Part shown: positions 1-8,341 of the stretch, piece by piece
How positions within the stretch are numbered: position 1 is the stretch's first letter
Layout of the letters: each line of letters begins with the position of its first letter
Assembly (NCBI RefSeq): GCF_000953675.1
Contig: NZ_LN679998.1
Coordinates: forward strand, 3,059,752 to 3,123,751
DNA: 64,000 nt
Direction of reading: 5' to 3'
Origin: Paraclostridium sordellii
Lineage (GTDB): Bacteria > Bacillota > Clostridia > Peptostreptococcales > Peptostreptococcaceae
Translations under genes and position numbers: made by a program
Notes under the pieces: model-generated
Database searches by the model: none
What the model saw: the letters and a program-made list of their open reading frames with translations, nothing else
What the model was told of the DNA's origin: nothing

Positions 1-84
1 TAATTCTTTAAAAAGAATTTTTATAATTAACCTACTGTTTAATTTTCAAAGTTCATGTTTGCCCTTTTCTTAAGGACAAGTAAT
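1..84 (-). other. 5' leader of an rRNA operon leaving the left edge
   Basis: Read on the minus strand, the segment holds AACTTTGAAAATTAAACAG (about 32-52). This resembles the conserved CTTTGAAAAcTaaACA-type element that precedes 16S or 23S rRNA in clostridia and bacilli. It lies just downstream of a strong sigma-A promoter at 85-113. No mature rRNA sequence is inside the window, so the gene itself is inferred. It could also be the leader of a tRNA/rRNA cluster. Confidence 0.55.
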
Positions 85-113
85 ACTATATCACCTTCAT
101 TTTATAACGTCAA
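85..113 (-). promoter_or_regulatory. Strong sigma-A promoter, rRNA type
   Basis: On the minus strand -35 TTGACG (113-108) and -10 TATAGT (90-85) are separated by exactly 17 bases. A run of A and T tracts lies directly upstream (114-145), as in the UP elements of rRNA P1 promoters. Transcription runs left into the leader at 1-84, away from the hemolysin-III gene. Confidence 0.65.
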
Positions 114-300
114 TACTTTTTTAAAAAGTTTTTTATTTTTTATTATATTTTTTAATTTTATTAATTTATTGATAATTCATAAATAATTCATATATTTAAC
201 ATAAACTTATTGTAAGTATGATAAAATATTTTAAACAGATATATGTTTGGACATAACTTTAAATATAATAATTCATCATTTAAATAAAGGAGTGATTATT

Positions 301-948
301 TTGGGTGGTTATCTTAGAGAACCAGTTAGTGGGTTTACTCACTTAGCAGGTGCAGTTCTTTCTTTTGTAGGCCTTTTAGCTTTAGTTATAAAAACTACTA
401 TAAATAGCCCTACAATAGTAAACTTAACTGCAGTAATAATTTTCGGTGTAAGTATGATACTTCTGTATTCAGCTTCTGCCACATACCATTTAGTAGTTTC
501 ATCAGATAAAGTAATTAAGTTTTTAAGAAAACTTGATCATTCAATGATATTTATATTAATAGCAGGTTCATATACTCCATTTTGTTTAATCGCATTAAAT
601 GGAGGTCACGGTTCAATGCTTTTCGGATTAATTTCCGCTATTGCAGTTGCCGGTGTGCTATTTAAAATGTTTTGGTTTAATTGCCCTAGATGGCTATCAA
701 CTTCTATTTATATAGTTATGGGGTGGATTTCTATATTTATAATTGGACCCCTATCTAAGGCTATATCTCCTGAAGGCGTTTTTTATTTAGCTTTAGGAGG
801 AGTATTTTATACTATAGGTGGCATAATATATGGACTTAAACCTAAATGTTTAAATTTTAAATATCTAAGCTTCCATGATATATTCCACATTTTTGTTATG
901 CTTGGAAGTTTAACACATTTTTATTGTGTTTTTAATTATGTTATATAA
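301..948 (+). CDS. Hemolysin III / PAQR-family membrane protein
   Basis: Small multi-spanning inner-membrane protein of the YqfA/YplQ hemolysin-III (PAQR-like) family. The physiological role in bacteria is not settled. The N-terminal motif REPVSGFTHLAG, the central YHL...K..LRKLDHSMIF segment and the C-terminal HDIFHIFVMLGSLTHF carry the conserved His/Ser/Asp residues that may form a metal site, with about seven hydrophobic segments. I chose the TTG at 301 because AAAGGAGTG (286-294) sits 6 bases upstream and family members begin just before this motif, giving 215 residues. A TTG at 247 would add 18 residues without a good ribosome binding site. It is a single gene closed by its own terminator. 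Confidence 0.85.
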   Translation: MGGYLREPVSGFTHLAGAVLSFVGLLALVIKTTINSPTIVNLTAVIIFGVSMILLYSASATYHLVVSSDKVIKFLRKLDHSMIFILIAGSYTPFCLIALNGGHGSMLFGLISAIAVAGVLFKMFWFNCPRWLSTSIYIVMGWISIFIIGPLSKAISPEGVFYLALGGVFYTIGGIIYGLKPKCLNFKYLSFHDIFHIFVMLGSLTHFYCVFNYVI

Positions 949-953
949 ATTTT

Positions 954-985
954 AGTCGAACTTAAATTAAGTTCGACTTTTTCTA
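954..985 (+). terminator. Rho-independent terminator of the hemolysin-III gene
   Basis: An 11-bp perfect stem (954-964 with 968-978, core GTCGAACTTA) has a 3-base loop and is followed by a T-rich run. It begins 6 bases after the stop codon. Confidence 0.85.
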
Positions 986-1007
986 TTTTTAGTTATAAAA
1001 ATCATTT

Positions 1008-1045
1008 AAAAACAAAAGGATGCAGGTTAAATCCCACATCCTTTT
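1008..1045 (-). terminator. Terminator of cadA
   Basis: AAAAGGATG (1014-1022) pairs with CATCCTTTT (1037-1045). On the minus strand the hairpin follows the cadA stop codon by 12 bases and leads into a T-rich stretch. Confidence 0.7.
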
Positions 1046-1057
1046 TATTATAAACAT

Positions 1058-3427
1058 TTACTTCATAACTCTCATTGCATTTAAAACAGCTATTAAGGCA
1101 ACTCCTACATCTGCAAATATAGCTTCCCACATAGTCGCTACTCCACCTGCTCCTAGTACTAAAACTATTACTTTAACTCCTAAAGCAAAAATTATATTTT
1201 GCCAAACAATTTTATTAGTTTTCTTTGATATTTCTATGGCTTTTACAATATTGCTTGGTTCATCAGTCATAAGAACTACATCTGCAGCTTCTATAGCTGC
1301 ATCTGATCCTAATCCTCCCATTGCAATACCAACATCTGCTCTAGCAAGAACTGGAGCATCATTAATTCCATCTCCAACAAATGCAATTTTTTCATTTTCA
1401 GATTTACTATTATATAGCTCTTCTAATTTCTCCACCTTATCAGTTGGAAGTAAATTTGCATAAACTTTATCTAAGCTTAATTTATTAGCTATATCACTGG
1501 CAACAGCTTGGTTATCACCTGTTAACATTACAGTTTCTTTTATTCCAATTTTCTTAAGTCCTTCTATACAAGCTCTTGAATCTTCTTTTACTTGATCTGA
1601 TATAACAATATATCCTCTAAATTTTTTATTTACAGCTATATATACAACAGTTCCTACTTCTTCAGCTTTTGAATAAAATACATTTTCAGCCATCATTAAC
1701 TTTTCATTTCCAGCTAAAATATGTTCTCCTTCATAATCTACTTTAATTCCATGAGCTGCTATTTCCTCATAATTCTTAACCTTATCTAAATCTATATTAC
1801 CTTCATAATGTCTCACTATAGACTTTGCAATTGGATGATTTGAGTTAACCTCTGCTATGGCAGCATATTTTATTAACTCTTCTTTATCTATTCCTACAGG
1901 CTTTACATAAGTTACATCAAATACCCCTTTTGTAAGTGTACCTGTTTTATCAAATACTACAGTATCTACACTTCTTAATGTTTCTAAGTAACTACTTCCT
2001 TTTATTAAAATACCTTGTTTAGATGCGTATCCTATCCCACTGAAAAAACTAAGTGGTATAGATAAAACTAATGCACATGGACAAGATACTACTAAGAATA
2101 TTAACCCTCTATAAAACCAATTATCAAATGTTGCTCCCGGAATTATTATTGGAGGAACTATAGCTATTAATACTGCAGATACAACAACTATAGGAGTGTA
2201 GTACTTAGAAAACTTAGTTATAAAGTTTTCTGTTTTAGATTTTTTAGCACTAGCATTTTCAACTAAGTCTAAAATTTTAGAAACTGTAGATTCTTCAAAT
2301 TCTTTTTGGACTGATATAGTTAAGACTGCATTTTTATTTATAAAGCCAGATAAAACTTCTTCACCTTTACCTACTTCTCTTAATAAAGATTCTCCTGTTA
2401 AAGCAGATGTATCAACCATACTAAATCCATCTACAATAACCCCATCTAACGGTATCTTTTCACCTGGTTTTACTACTATTAAATCTCCAACTTCTACATC
2501 ATATGGGGAAACTTCTTTTATATCTGAACCTATTTTTAAATTTGCATAGTCAGGTCTTATCTCCATAAGAGATGCTATAGATTTTCTTGATTTTCCAACA
2601 GCCTTAGCTTGTAAAAACTCACCGACTTTATAAAATACCATTACACCGACAGCTTCTGCTGATTCACCTATAGCTAATGCCCCTACTGTTGCAATAGACA
2701 TTAAGAAGTTTTCATCAAATATTTGCCCCTTACCAATATTTTTAAGGGCTTTAAGTAATACATCTCCACCTACAATTATATAAGCTACTACAAATACAAT
2801 AGTACTAAATTCAGACTCTTTTCCTATTGCAATCTCGTATATACCAAATATATACACTAAAACTCCTATTATAAGCTTTAATAAATCTTTTTTATCTGTA
2901 TTACTTTTTTCAGTTTCTTTATTTTTATTTACGCTTCTCTTATTTTCTTTTAATTGAATATCTAAACCTGGTTCTGTATCATTTATTATTTTTATTATCT
3001 TATTTAGAGTATCCTTAGAGTTAACTCCTGACTCTAAATTAATTGTTAACACCTTGTTGATAAAGTTTAAATTAGCACTTTCTACTTCACTTAACTTATC
3101 CACTTTTTCACAGATTACCTCTGCACAATGTGCACAATTAAGTCCATTTAATACTAATTCTTTCTTTTTAGATTTATTTTTCATTTCTTTTACTTTTATA
3201 TTTAATCCTGGTTCTGTATCATCTATTATTTTTATAACTTTTTCTATAATTTTATCTTGATTATAACTAGGCTTTATATTTAAAGTTAAAATTTTATTTA
3301 TAAAGTTTAAATTAGCACTCTCAACTTCTTCTAAATTATTAACTTTTTCGTTTATTACTTCTGCACAATGTGCACAGTTTAATCCATCTAATATAATCTC
3401 TCTTTTTACAAGAGCTTGTGTAGTCAT
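1058..3427 (-). CDS. cadA: Heavy-metal-exporting P1B-type ATPase (Cd/Zn/Pb, CadA/ZntA type)
   Basis: ATP-driven efflux pump for soft divalent metals in the cytoplasmic membrane. It has two N-terminal HMA domains, each with a GLNCAHC metal site (C18/C21 and C98/C101), then membrane segments from about residue 183. The actuator motif TGES lies at 344-347, the membrane metal site is SCPC (C449, C451), and the phosphorylated aspartate is in DKTGTLT (D493), followed by the HP motif and GDGINDAP. CPC plus the IPLSFFSGIG context fits CadA/ZntA rather than CopA. The ATG at 3427 follows GAGGGGATATT; an upstream start would add 21 non-homologous residues that overlap cadC. The length of 789 residues is usual for a two-HMA pump. 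It is co-transcribed with cadC, 25 bases upstream. Confidence 0.92.
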   Translation of the reverse strand: MTTQALVKREIILDGLNCAHCAEVINEKVNNLEEVESANLNFINKILTLNIKPSYNQDKIIEKVIKIIDDTEPGLNIKVKEMKNKSKKKELVLNGLNCAHCAEVICEKVDKLSEVESANLNFINKVLTINLESGVNSKDTLNKIIKIINDTEPGLDIQLKENKRSVNKNKETEKSNTDKKDLLKLIIGVLVYIFGIYEIAIGKESEFSTIVFVVAYIIVGGDVLLKALKNIGKGQIFDENFLMSIATVGALAIGESAEAVGVMVFYKVGEFLQAKAVGKSRKSIASLMEIRPDYANLKIGSDIKEVSPYDVEVGDLIVVKPGEKIPLDGVIVDGFSMVDTSALTGESLLREVGKGEEVLSGFINKNAVLTISVQKEFEESTVSKILDLVENASAKKSKTENFITKFSKYYTPIVVVSAVLIAIVPPIIIPGATFDNWFYRGLIFLVVSCPCALVLSIPLSFFSGIGYASKQGILIKGSSYLETLRSVDTVVFDKTGTLTKGVFDVTYVKPVGIDKEELIKYAAIAEVNSNHPIAKSIVRHYEGNIDLDKVKNYEEIAAHGIKVDYEGEHILAGNEKLMMAENVFYSKAEEVGTVVYIAVNKKFRGYIVISDQVKEDSRACIEGLKKIGIKETVMLTGDNQAVASDIANKLSLDKVYANLLPTDKVEKLEELYNSKSENEKIAFVGDGINDAPVLARADVGIAMGGLGSDAAIEAADVVLMTDEPSNIVKAIEISKKTNKIVWQNIIFALGVKVIVLVLGAGGVATMWEAIFADVGVALIAVLNAMRVMK

Positions 3428-3452
3428 AATATCCCCTCTATTTCTATGAAAT

Positions 3453-3830
3453 TTATTTATTGTATGTTTCCTGTATATGAGATAATCCACAGTTAAAAAT
3501 TTGGCTTATATGATTATCATCTAGCGAATAATAAACTATTTTTCCTTCTTTTCTAAATTTAACAAGTCTTGCTTGCTTTAAAACTCTTAACTGGTGAGAT
3601 ATTGCAGAATGCGTCATCTTTAATAAATCAGCTATATCACATACACACATTTCACTTGAAAATAATGCATATAAAATTTTAATTCTAGTTGTATCACCAA
3701 AAACTTTAAATAGTTCAGCTAAATCATATAATGTTTCTTCTTCTGGCATTTTTTGTTTAGCTTTATCTACTAACTCTTCATGAACTTGTTCACAAAGACA
3801 ATCTCTTATTTCTTCTGTATTACATTTCAT
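3453..3830 (-). CDS. cadC: ArsR/SmtB-family metal-sensing repressor, CadC type
   Basis: Winged-helix dimeric repressor that leaves DNA when it binds Cd, Pb or Zn. The sensor cysteines in the recognition helix are present in EMCVCDIADLL (C62, C64), with C3/C11/C13 at the N-terminus as partners. The second, alpha-5 zinc site D105-x-H107 ... H118-x2-E121 also fits the CadC pattern. The helix-turn-helix is KMTHSAISHQLRVLKQARLV. The start is the ATG at 3830, 6 bases after GGGAGGT; the reading frame's earlier start lies inside that ribosome binding site. It is the first gene of the cadC-cadA operon and probably autoregulated through the operator at 3856-3875. Confidence 0.92.
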   Translation of the reverse strand: MKCNTEEIRDCLCEQVHEELVDKAKQKMPEEETLYDLAELFKVFGDTTRIKILYALFSSEMCVCDIADLLKMTHSAISHQLRVLKQARLVKFRKEGKIVYYSLDDNHISQIFNCGLSHIQETYNK

Positions 3831-3855
3831 AATTTTACCTCCCATTCATACAAAC

Positions 3856-3875
3856 ATATGAATAATTGTTCATAT
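3856..3875 (-). promoter_or_regulatory. CadC/SmtB-type operator
   Basis: On the minus strand ATATGAAcaattaTTCATAT forms an inverted repeat with the TGAAC-N-ATTCA pattern of ArsR/SmtB operators. It lies just downstream of the -10 box of the cadC promoter, where a bound repressor would block initiation. Confidence 0.7.
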
Positions 3876-3880
3876 ATAAT

Positions 3881-3909
3881 ATTATATGCTTAGCTTGTTC
3901 TTTTTGCAA
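3881..3909 (-). promoter_or_regulatory. cadC-cadA promoter
   Basis: -35 TTGCAA (3909-3904) and a consensus -10 TATAAT (3886-3881) are separated by 17 bases. The CadC operator follows at once, and the cadC ribosome binding site lies about 40 bases further downstream. Confidence 0.75.
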
Positions 3910-4026
3910 CAAATTATATAAATTTATTTTTAAATGCACATAATCAATGATTTTTTCTTATATATATATAATAAAGTGTTTTCAGATTTAAGATTCGAAG
4001 TCTTTAATTTAGGAGGTCAATTACTT

Positions 4027-4521
4027 ATGAATTTTGATGGTTATATGAACCCTATGTTTTCTGACATGGATAATAAATATATATATCCTATGCCTTATGT
4101 TAATCCTATGGTATATATGAATCCTTATATGGTAAATCCTATGCCTAGCCAAAATAATAAGCAACAAAGTAACAATGAAAATCAAAATGAACAATATTCA
4201 AATCCATATCAAAATAATCCTATGATGTATATGAATCCTTATATGATGAATCCTATGATGGGTGGTATGGACCCAAGTCTAATGATGCAAATGTGTATGC
4301 AAATGATGCAAATGATGCAAATGATGGGTGGTGCAAATCAATTTAATCCTATGCCTTCTATGAATATGGATAACCATATGCAAGATAATATTCCAAACCC
4401 ATGTATGGATTCAATGAAACCTATGAATGGAATGCCTATGATGGGATGTATGCCTGGTATGGGGTATATGCCTGGTATGCCCAATATAAATATTGAGGAA
4501 TTTGATGAGGAAGAAATGTAG
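4027..4521 (+). CDS. Methionine-rich low-complexity protein, function unknown
   Basis: By my count 42 of 164 residues (about 26%) are Met, with much Asn, Pro and Tyr. The sequence is built from repeats such as NPMM, YMNPYM, MMQM and MPGMGYMPG, and ends in an acidic tail EEFDEEEM. No catalytic domain, signal peptide or membrane segment is visible. The ATG at 4027 is chosen because AGGAGGT at 4011-4017 precedes it with 9 bases; a 31-residue upstream extension in the open frame has no such site. Met-rich tracts in other proteins bind Cu(I)/Ag(I), and Asn/Pro/Tyr-rich proteins occur in spore coats. Either is only a possibility here. It is divergent from cadC-cadA. Confidence 0.75.
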   Translation: MNFDGYMNPMFSDMDNKYIYPMPYVNPMVYMNPYMVNPMPSQNNKQQSNNENQNEQYSNPYQNNPMMYMNPYMMNPMMGGMDPSLMMQMCMQMMQMMQMMGGANQFNPMPSMNMDNHMQDNIPNPCMDSMKPMNGMPMMGCMPGMGYMPGMPNINIEEFDEEEM

Positions 4522-4625
4522 TAATTAATTTTAATTATTTTTTTAATTTATGTATAAAATTTATAATTTTGATCAATAATACTAATGTATTCCTCATAAT
4601 ATTCCCCCAATATTATAAATACATG

Positions 4626-4659
4626 AAAAAAGCCCTAGCTTATGCTAAGGGCTTTTTTT
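4626..4659. terminator. Bidirectional terminator
   Basis: An imperfect GC-rich hairpin (AGCCCTAGC with GCTAAGGGCT) is flanked by A6 on the left and T7 on the right. It can serve the Met-rich gene (+) and the DUF948 gene (-). Confidence 0.8.
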
Positions 4660-4664
4660 CTACA

Positions 4665-5000
4665 TTATTTATTTGAAACAACATTTTTTACTATCTTTAA
4701 TATATCTGTTGCTATTTCTACATTTGACTTAACATGTTCTTTTGCAACTATAAAGTCTGCTGTAGTATCAGTAATAACTTCCGTTACATCTTTTAAATTA
4801 TCACTGATTTCATTAACATTATCTATAACTTCAGGCAATTTATTTATTGTAGTTGTTACGTTATTTGAATTAAGCTCTATTATATTTTTTGTAGACTTTA
4901 TAAAGTCATTTATATTTTTTAAAGTAATTATTAGGTAAACTAAAACTAGACATCCTAATAATGCTAATATAAAGTATAATATGTTTATATCTATATACAT
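4665..5000 (-). CDS. DUF948-type membrane-anchored coiled-coil protein
   Basis: 111 residues: one N-terminal transmembrane helix (about residues 6-27, ILYFILALLGCLVLVYLII) followed by a charged amphipathic coiled-coil-like region with repeated valine/asparagine heptads, as in DUF948 proteins. Its start lies 1 base after the stop of the YtxH-like gene, so the two are co-translated. DUF948 and YtxH proteins are commonly paired in Firmicutes and linked to the envelope or general stress. The biochemical role is unknown. Confidence 0.75.
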   Translation of the reverse strand: MYIDINILYFILALLGCLVLVYLIITLKNINDFIKSTKNIIELNSNNVTTTINKLPEVIDNVNEISDNLKDVTEVITDTTADFIVAKEHVKSNVEIATDILKIVKNVVSNK

Positions 5001-5001
5001 A

Positions 5002-5388
5002 TTAAGCCTCTACCTTTTCCTCAGATTCTACTTGAGCAACATCTTCTGATGTATTTTCTATATTAGTTTCTTTATTTTTTCTACTTTGTAAATATTCCTT
5101 TATTTTTTTCTTTGACTCATTAAAGTTTTCTTTACCTATAGACATTTGTTCATTAACTTTATCTTTAGCCTTTTGTGATTTTTCATTTATATTATTTGCT
5201 ACTTGTTGAGATTTATCTTTTATGTCTAATCTTGTTTCTTTACCTGACTTAGGAGCTAACAATATACCACCTAAAGCCCCTGCTGTTATTCCTGCAGCTA
5301 TCCCTGCTGTTGCTATTTTCATTTTTTTATTTCTCTCAGCTATTTTTTTTGCTCTTCTTTTTTGTTCTATTTTTTGTGCTAAATTCAT
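5002..5388 (-). CDS. YtxH-like domain protein
   Basis: 128 residues: a basic N-terminus (KRRAKKIAERNKK), one glycine/alanine-rich membrane helix (about 27-46, containing AGALGGILLAP), then the KSGKETR motif typical of YtxH proteins. A long Lys/Glu-rich helical tail follows, with apolipophorin-like spacing. B. subtilis YtxH is a sigma-B stress protein of unknown mechanism. The start has GGAGGAGA directly upstream. It is the first gene of a two-gene unit with the DUF948 protein. Confidence 0.8.
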   Translation of the reverse strand: MNLAQKIEQKRRAKKIAERNKKMKIATAGIAAGITAGALGGILLAPKSGKETRLDIKDKSQQVANNINEKSQKAKDKVNEQMSIGKENFNESKKKIKEYLQSRKNKETNIENTSEDVAQVESEEKVEA

Positions 5389-5482
5389 TTTATCTCCTCC
5401 AAATTTGTTTTATATCAAAATGTATACCCAGATTAATAGTAAATTAACATTATTTTACAATAAAATAATGTCAAAATCTAAT

Positions 5483-6565
5483 TTAATCTAGAAAATCATA
5501 AAAATCTTCTGATTCACACTCTACAAATTCATATAAAACATTTTGATCAAAAAATAACTCCTCTTTAAAATCTATATAGTCTGAAAAATTGCATTGTAAT
5601 AGCTTATTTATATATAATCTATCTTTCTCATTATATGTAGCTACAAAAAACTGATCTTTCATCTGATAATAAAGAGCACTTAAATCATTATTTATTACAT
5701 AAACGTCTTCTTTAACATGATTATTGTCAAAATTAAATCTAGTGAAAAGAGTTCCTAAGTCTAAATCACTTTTTAAAACAAATGGATTTAATTTATAAAA
5801 TTTATCTATAAAATCATCCTTTTCTTTTAAATCATAAATAGCAACATACTCTGACTTTGAGATTTCATCAAATACCTCAAAATCATATATACCTTCTTTA
5901 TCTGTAAACATTAATGAGTTAATTTTATATTGATCATTCTCGTAGTTTATATGAAAAGCTAATTTGCATGTATAATATCCATCATTATCCTCATATAAAA
6001 CATCGCAAATATACATACTATCATCTTTTTTAGTAACTTTATTCTTTAGTAGAGCTCCATTGATATTAGTTATATGCATACTAGCTATATCTTCATTATT
6101 TGAAAAATATTTTAAACTATCTTTATCCCAAGCTATAAATCTCATAGTCATATAATTTATAAATTCTATATCCGTATCTATCTTTTTACAAATCTTAGGG
6201 TATAAATCAAATATATCAATTGTAGGTTTATAATTTTTTATAAAATCTATATACTCACTTGTTTCCCCTGGCAACTCTTTTTCCCAATAAATAGTTTTAT
6301 TGCCATAGTAGTTAACTAAAGTCAGTGCTTCATCTTCTGTTATTTGTATTCTATCTGCTCCTAATCCGCCCATTAATCTTTCTTGTTCTCTATTTAATTC
6401 TTCATATGATGCATTTCTCAAGCTTACGTAGTCAGCTATTCCTAAGCCTTCTGCATCAATTAAAAAATATTGATACAATACGTCATCTTTATCTTCCCAA
6501 CCTATAATAAGCCCCATACTTCCCATTAACCTAGAATTGGTAACTTTGGCAAAAATGAAATTCAT
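5483..6565 (-). CDS. Conserved hypothetical protein, acidic
   Basis: I do not recognise this 360-residue family. The protein is soluble, acidic and rich in Tyr/Phe/Asp, with no signal peptide or membrane segment. The N-terminal half (about 1-85) is well ordered (FIFAKVTNSRLMGSMG, DAEGLGIADYVSLR) and is separated from a C-terminal half by an Ile/Tyr-rich linker. The ATG at 6565 is preferred because GAAAGG precedes it with 7-8 bases; an ATG 9 bases earlier directly abuts that ribosome binding site. It stands alone, convergent with nothing and divergent from the HAD gene. Confidence 0.6.
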   Translation of the reverse strand: MNFIFAKVTNSRLMGSMGLIIGWEDKDDVLYQYFLIDAEGLGIADYVSLRNASYEELNREQERLMGGLGADRIQITEDEALTLVNYYGNKTIYWEKELPGETSEYIDFIKNYKPTIDIFDLYPKICKKIDTDIEFINYMTMRFIAWDKDSLKYFSNNEDIASMHITNINGALLKNKVTKKDDSMYICDVLYEDNDGYYTCKLAFHINYENDQYKINSLMFTDKEGIYDFEVFDEISKSEYVAIYDLKEKDDFIDKFYKLNPFVLKSDLDLGTLFTRFNFDNNHVKEDVYVINNDLSALYYQMKDQFFVATYNEKDRLYINKLLQCNFSDYIDFKEELFFDQNVLYEFVECESEDFYDFLD

Positions 6566-6756
6566 TTTTAACATCCTTTCTTATAATATTTAATTTAAAT
6601 TTATAGTAAACTAAATATAATCATTTGAATTAATGTATTATGAAATACATCTATTTAAAAATTAATTTTAAATTATTTCTTATATTTTTACAACTCTATG
6701 CTAATTTTATAATATAATAGATAAAAGAAAAATCGTATGAATTGAGGTGGTATAGT

Positions 6757-7485
6757 ATGAAAAAAATTGCAGCATTCTTTGATATAGATGGTACTCTATA
6801 CAGAGATTCATTAATGGTTGAGCACTTCAAGAAACTTATAAGATATGAAATAATAGACGAAAAAGTATGGTTAGCTAATGCAAGAGATACATTTGTCAAT
6901 TGGGATAAGAGACAAGGTAATTACGATGATTATTTATTTGAAGTATGTGATATATATGTTGAATCATTAAAAGGTTTAGATTTATGTTCTATAAACTTCA
7001 CTAGTGACCAAGTTATAAAATTAAAATCCGATAGGGTATATAAGTATGCTAGATCTCAAATTAATTGGCATTTAGATCAAGGTCACGTTGTAATATTTAT
7101 ATCTGGAAGTCCTGATTTCTTAGTTTCTAAAATGGCAAAAAAATATAATGCTACTGATTTTATAGGTAGTACTTATGTTTTTGAGAATGGAACATTTAAT
7201 GGAGAGGTTATTCCAATGTGGGATTCTGCAAGTAAAAATGTTGCTATAAATGGATTTGTTGAAAAATACAATATAGATTTATCTAAATCATATGCTTATG
7301 GAGATACCAACGGAGATATAAATATGCTTAGAAGAGTAGGAAATCCAATAGCTATAAATCCAACAAAAGAATTACTTTCTCAAATAAACTCAGATAAAAA
7401 TATAAAGAACATATCTAAAATAATAGTTGAAAGAAAAGACTTAATATATCAGTTACCTGCTTCTGTTGAGATTTTAGATATATAA
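6757..7485 (+). CDS. HAD-IB family phosphatase (SerB-like)
   Basis: Haloacid-dehalogenase hydrolase of subfamily IB. Motif I is FFDIDGTLY with the nucleophile and acid Asp near residues 9 and 11. Motif II is in IFISGSPDF, with the Lys of motif III further on, and motif IV is YGDTNGDINML. The alpha-helical cap between motifs I and II is of the IB type, and 242 residues is usual. Members act on phosphoserine, phosphocholine or similar small phosphate esters, and the substrate cannot be told from sequence. The start at 6757 follows TTGAGGTGG. The zinc-ribbon gene follows after 19 bases. Confidence 0.85.
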   Translation: MKKIAAFFDIDGTLYRDSLMVEHFKKLIRYEIIDEKVWLANARDTFVNWDKRQGNYDDYLFEVCDIYVESLKGLDLCSINFTSDQVIKLKSDRVYKYARSQINWHLDQGHVVIFISGSPDFLVSKMAKKYNATDFIGSTYVFENGTFNGEVIPMWDSASKNVAINGFVEKYNIDLSKSYAYGDTNGDINMLRRVGNPIAINPTKELLSQINSDKNIKNISKIIVERKDLIYQLPASVEILDI

Positions 7486-7504
7486 CATTTACTAGGAGGT
7501 ATAA

Positions 7505-8290
7505 ATGGATTTAAGAAATAATAGTGAATTCATGAAAAATTTAGATAATGATGTTGAGGCTTTAAGTAAGTCTTTATATTTAGAAAACCCTGACTTATGG
7601 CTAGATTTTCTAGAAAAATCTAGTGATAAAGATTTCGATGAAATGGCTTTATTCTTTGCAGCAAAACACGATTTTATTTCTATAATAAGATATTCAGTAG
7701 AAGTTAATAAGTTTAATTTAGACAGTGTATCTAAGAATAAATCTTTTAGCTCTATAAGAAATCATTTAATTGATGTTGCTAATACAGAAGGTTCTTCTAA
7801 TGTTTTAAGATATCTAGCTGGAAAAGAAGATTTAAATGACCTTAAAGAAACTTCAAAGGATAGCGATATAGAATTTGAAATCAAAGAAATATTAAGCGAA
7901 AATTATGTAGGACCGATTTATAACTGTCCTCATTGTAATTTAAATATATTTGAATCTGGATATAACATACTTATATCATCAAAATGTACATATTCAGTTT
8001 CTCATAGAAAACTTATCCGATCTAGTCCTAACCAGCTTGATATAGTGGTTTGTTCTAATTGTAAAAATGAGATTTATGATATAACACCTTCAAAATTGGA
8101 AGATATTATAAATATTGAAAATTGTAAGAATTGTAATATCCATCTACCTACATCCGGAATCTTAAAAGAAGTAAATGTAAAATTCAATAAGGATAATGAT
8201 ACTTTTGAAGATGATAAATCTACATATTGTTGTAAATCTTGCAGAAAACCACTAGAAGATATCCAATTACAACATTTTAATTTAATATAA
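7505..8290 (+). CDS. Hypothetical protein with C-terminal zinc-ribbon motifs
   Basis: 261 residues. The first ~130 are helical and acidic with no recognised domain. The second half holds four CxxC knuckles (CPHC, CSNC, CKNC, CKSC; about residues 139-253), enough for two Zn ribbons, as in proteins that contact nucleic acid or partner proteins. AGGAGGT precedes the ATG. It is co-directional with the HAD phosphatase, 19 bases after it, and the pair is closed by a terminator, so it is probably a two-gene operon. Function unknown. Confidence 0.7.
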   Translation: MDLRNNSEFMKNLDNDVEALSKSLYLENPDLWLDFLEKSSDKDFDEMALFFAAKHDFISIIRYSVEVNKFNLDSVSKNKSFSSIRNHLIDVANTEGSSNVLRYLAGKEDLNDLKETSKDSDIEFEIKEILSENYVGPIYNCPHCNLNIFESGYNILISSKCTYSVSHRKLIRSSPNQLDIVVCSNCKNEIYDITPSKLEDIINIENCKNCNIHLPTSGILKEVNVKFNKDNDTFEDDKSTYCCKSCRKPLEDIQLQHFNLI

Positions 8291-8292
8291 GA

Positions 8293-8341
8293 TATAATTT
8301 CCTAGGAAATTATAAAAGGAGGGATAAATTCCCTCCTTTTT
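8293..8341. terminator. Palindrome plus bidirectional terminator
   Basis: A perfect 22-base palindrome (8293-8314, centre CCTAGG) runs into a 10-bp hairpin AAAAGGAGGG / CCCTCCTTTT (8314-8323 with 8331-8340). It separates the convergent zinc-ribbon (+) and membrane-protein (-) genes and can stop both. Confidence 0.85.

Noticed and set aside
1020-1463. Plus-strand open frame opposite cadA
   Set aside because: It lies wholly antisense to the conserved 3' part of cadA, has no ribosome binding site, and its product is low-complexity Ser/Thr/Ile. It is a shadow of cadA codon use.
4260-4330. ATGATGCAA tandem repeat inside the Met-rich gene
   Set aside because: It is explained by the coding repeats MMQM and does not extend past the gene, so no separate mobile or regulatory repeat is called.
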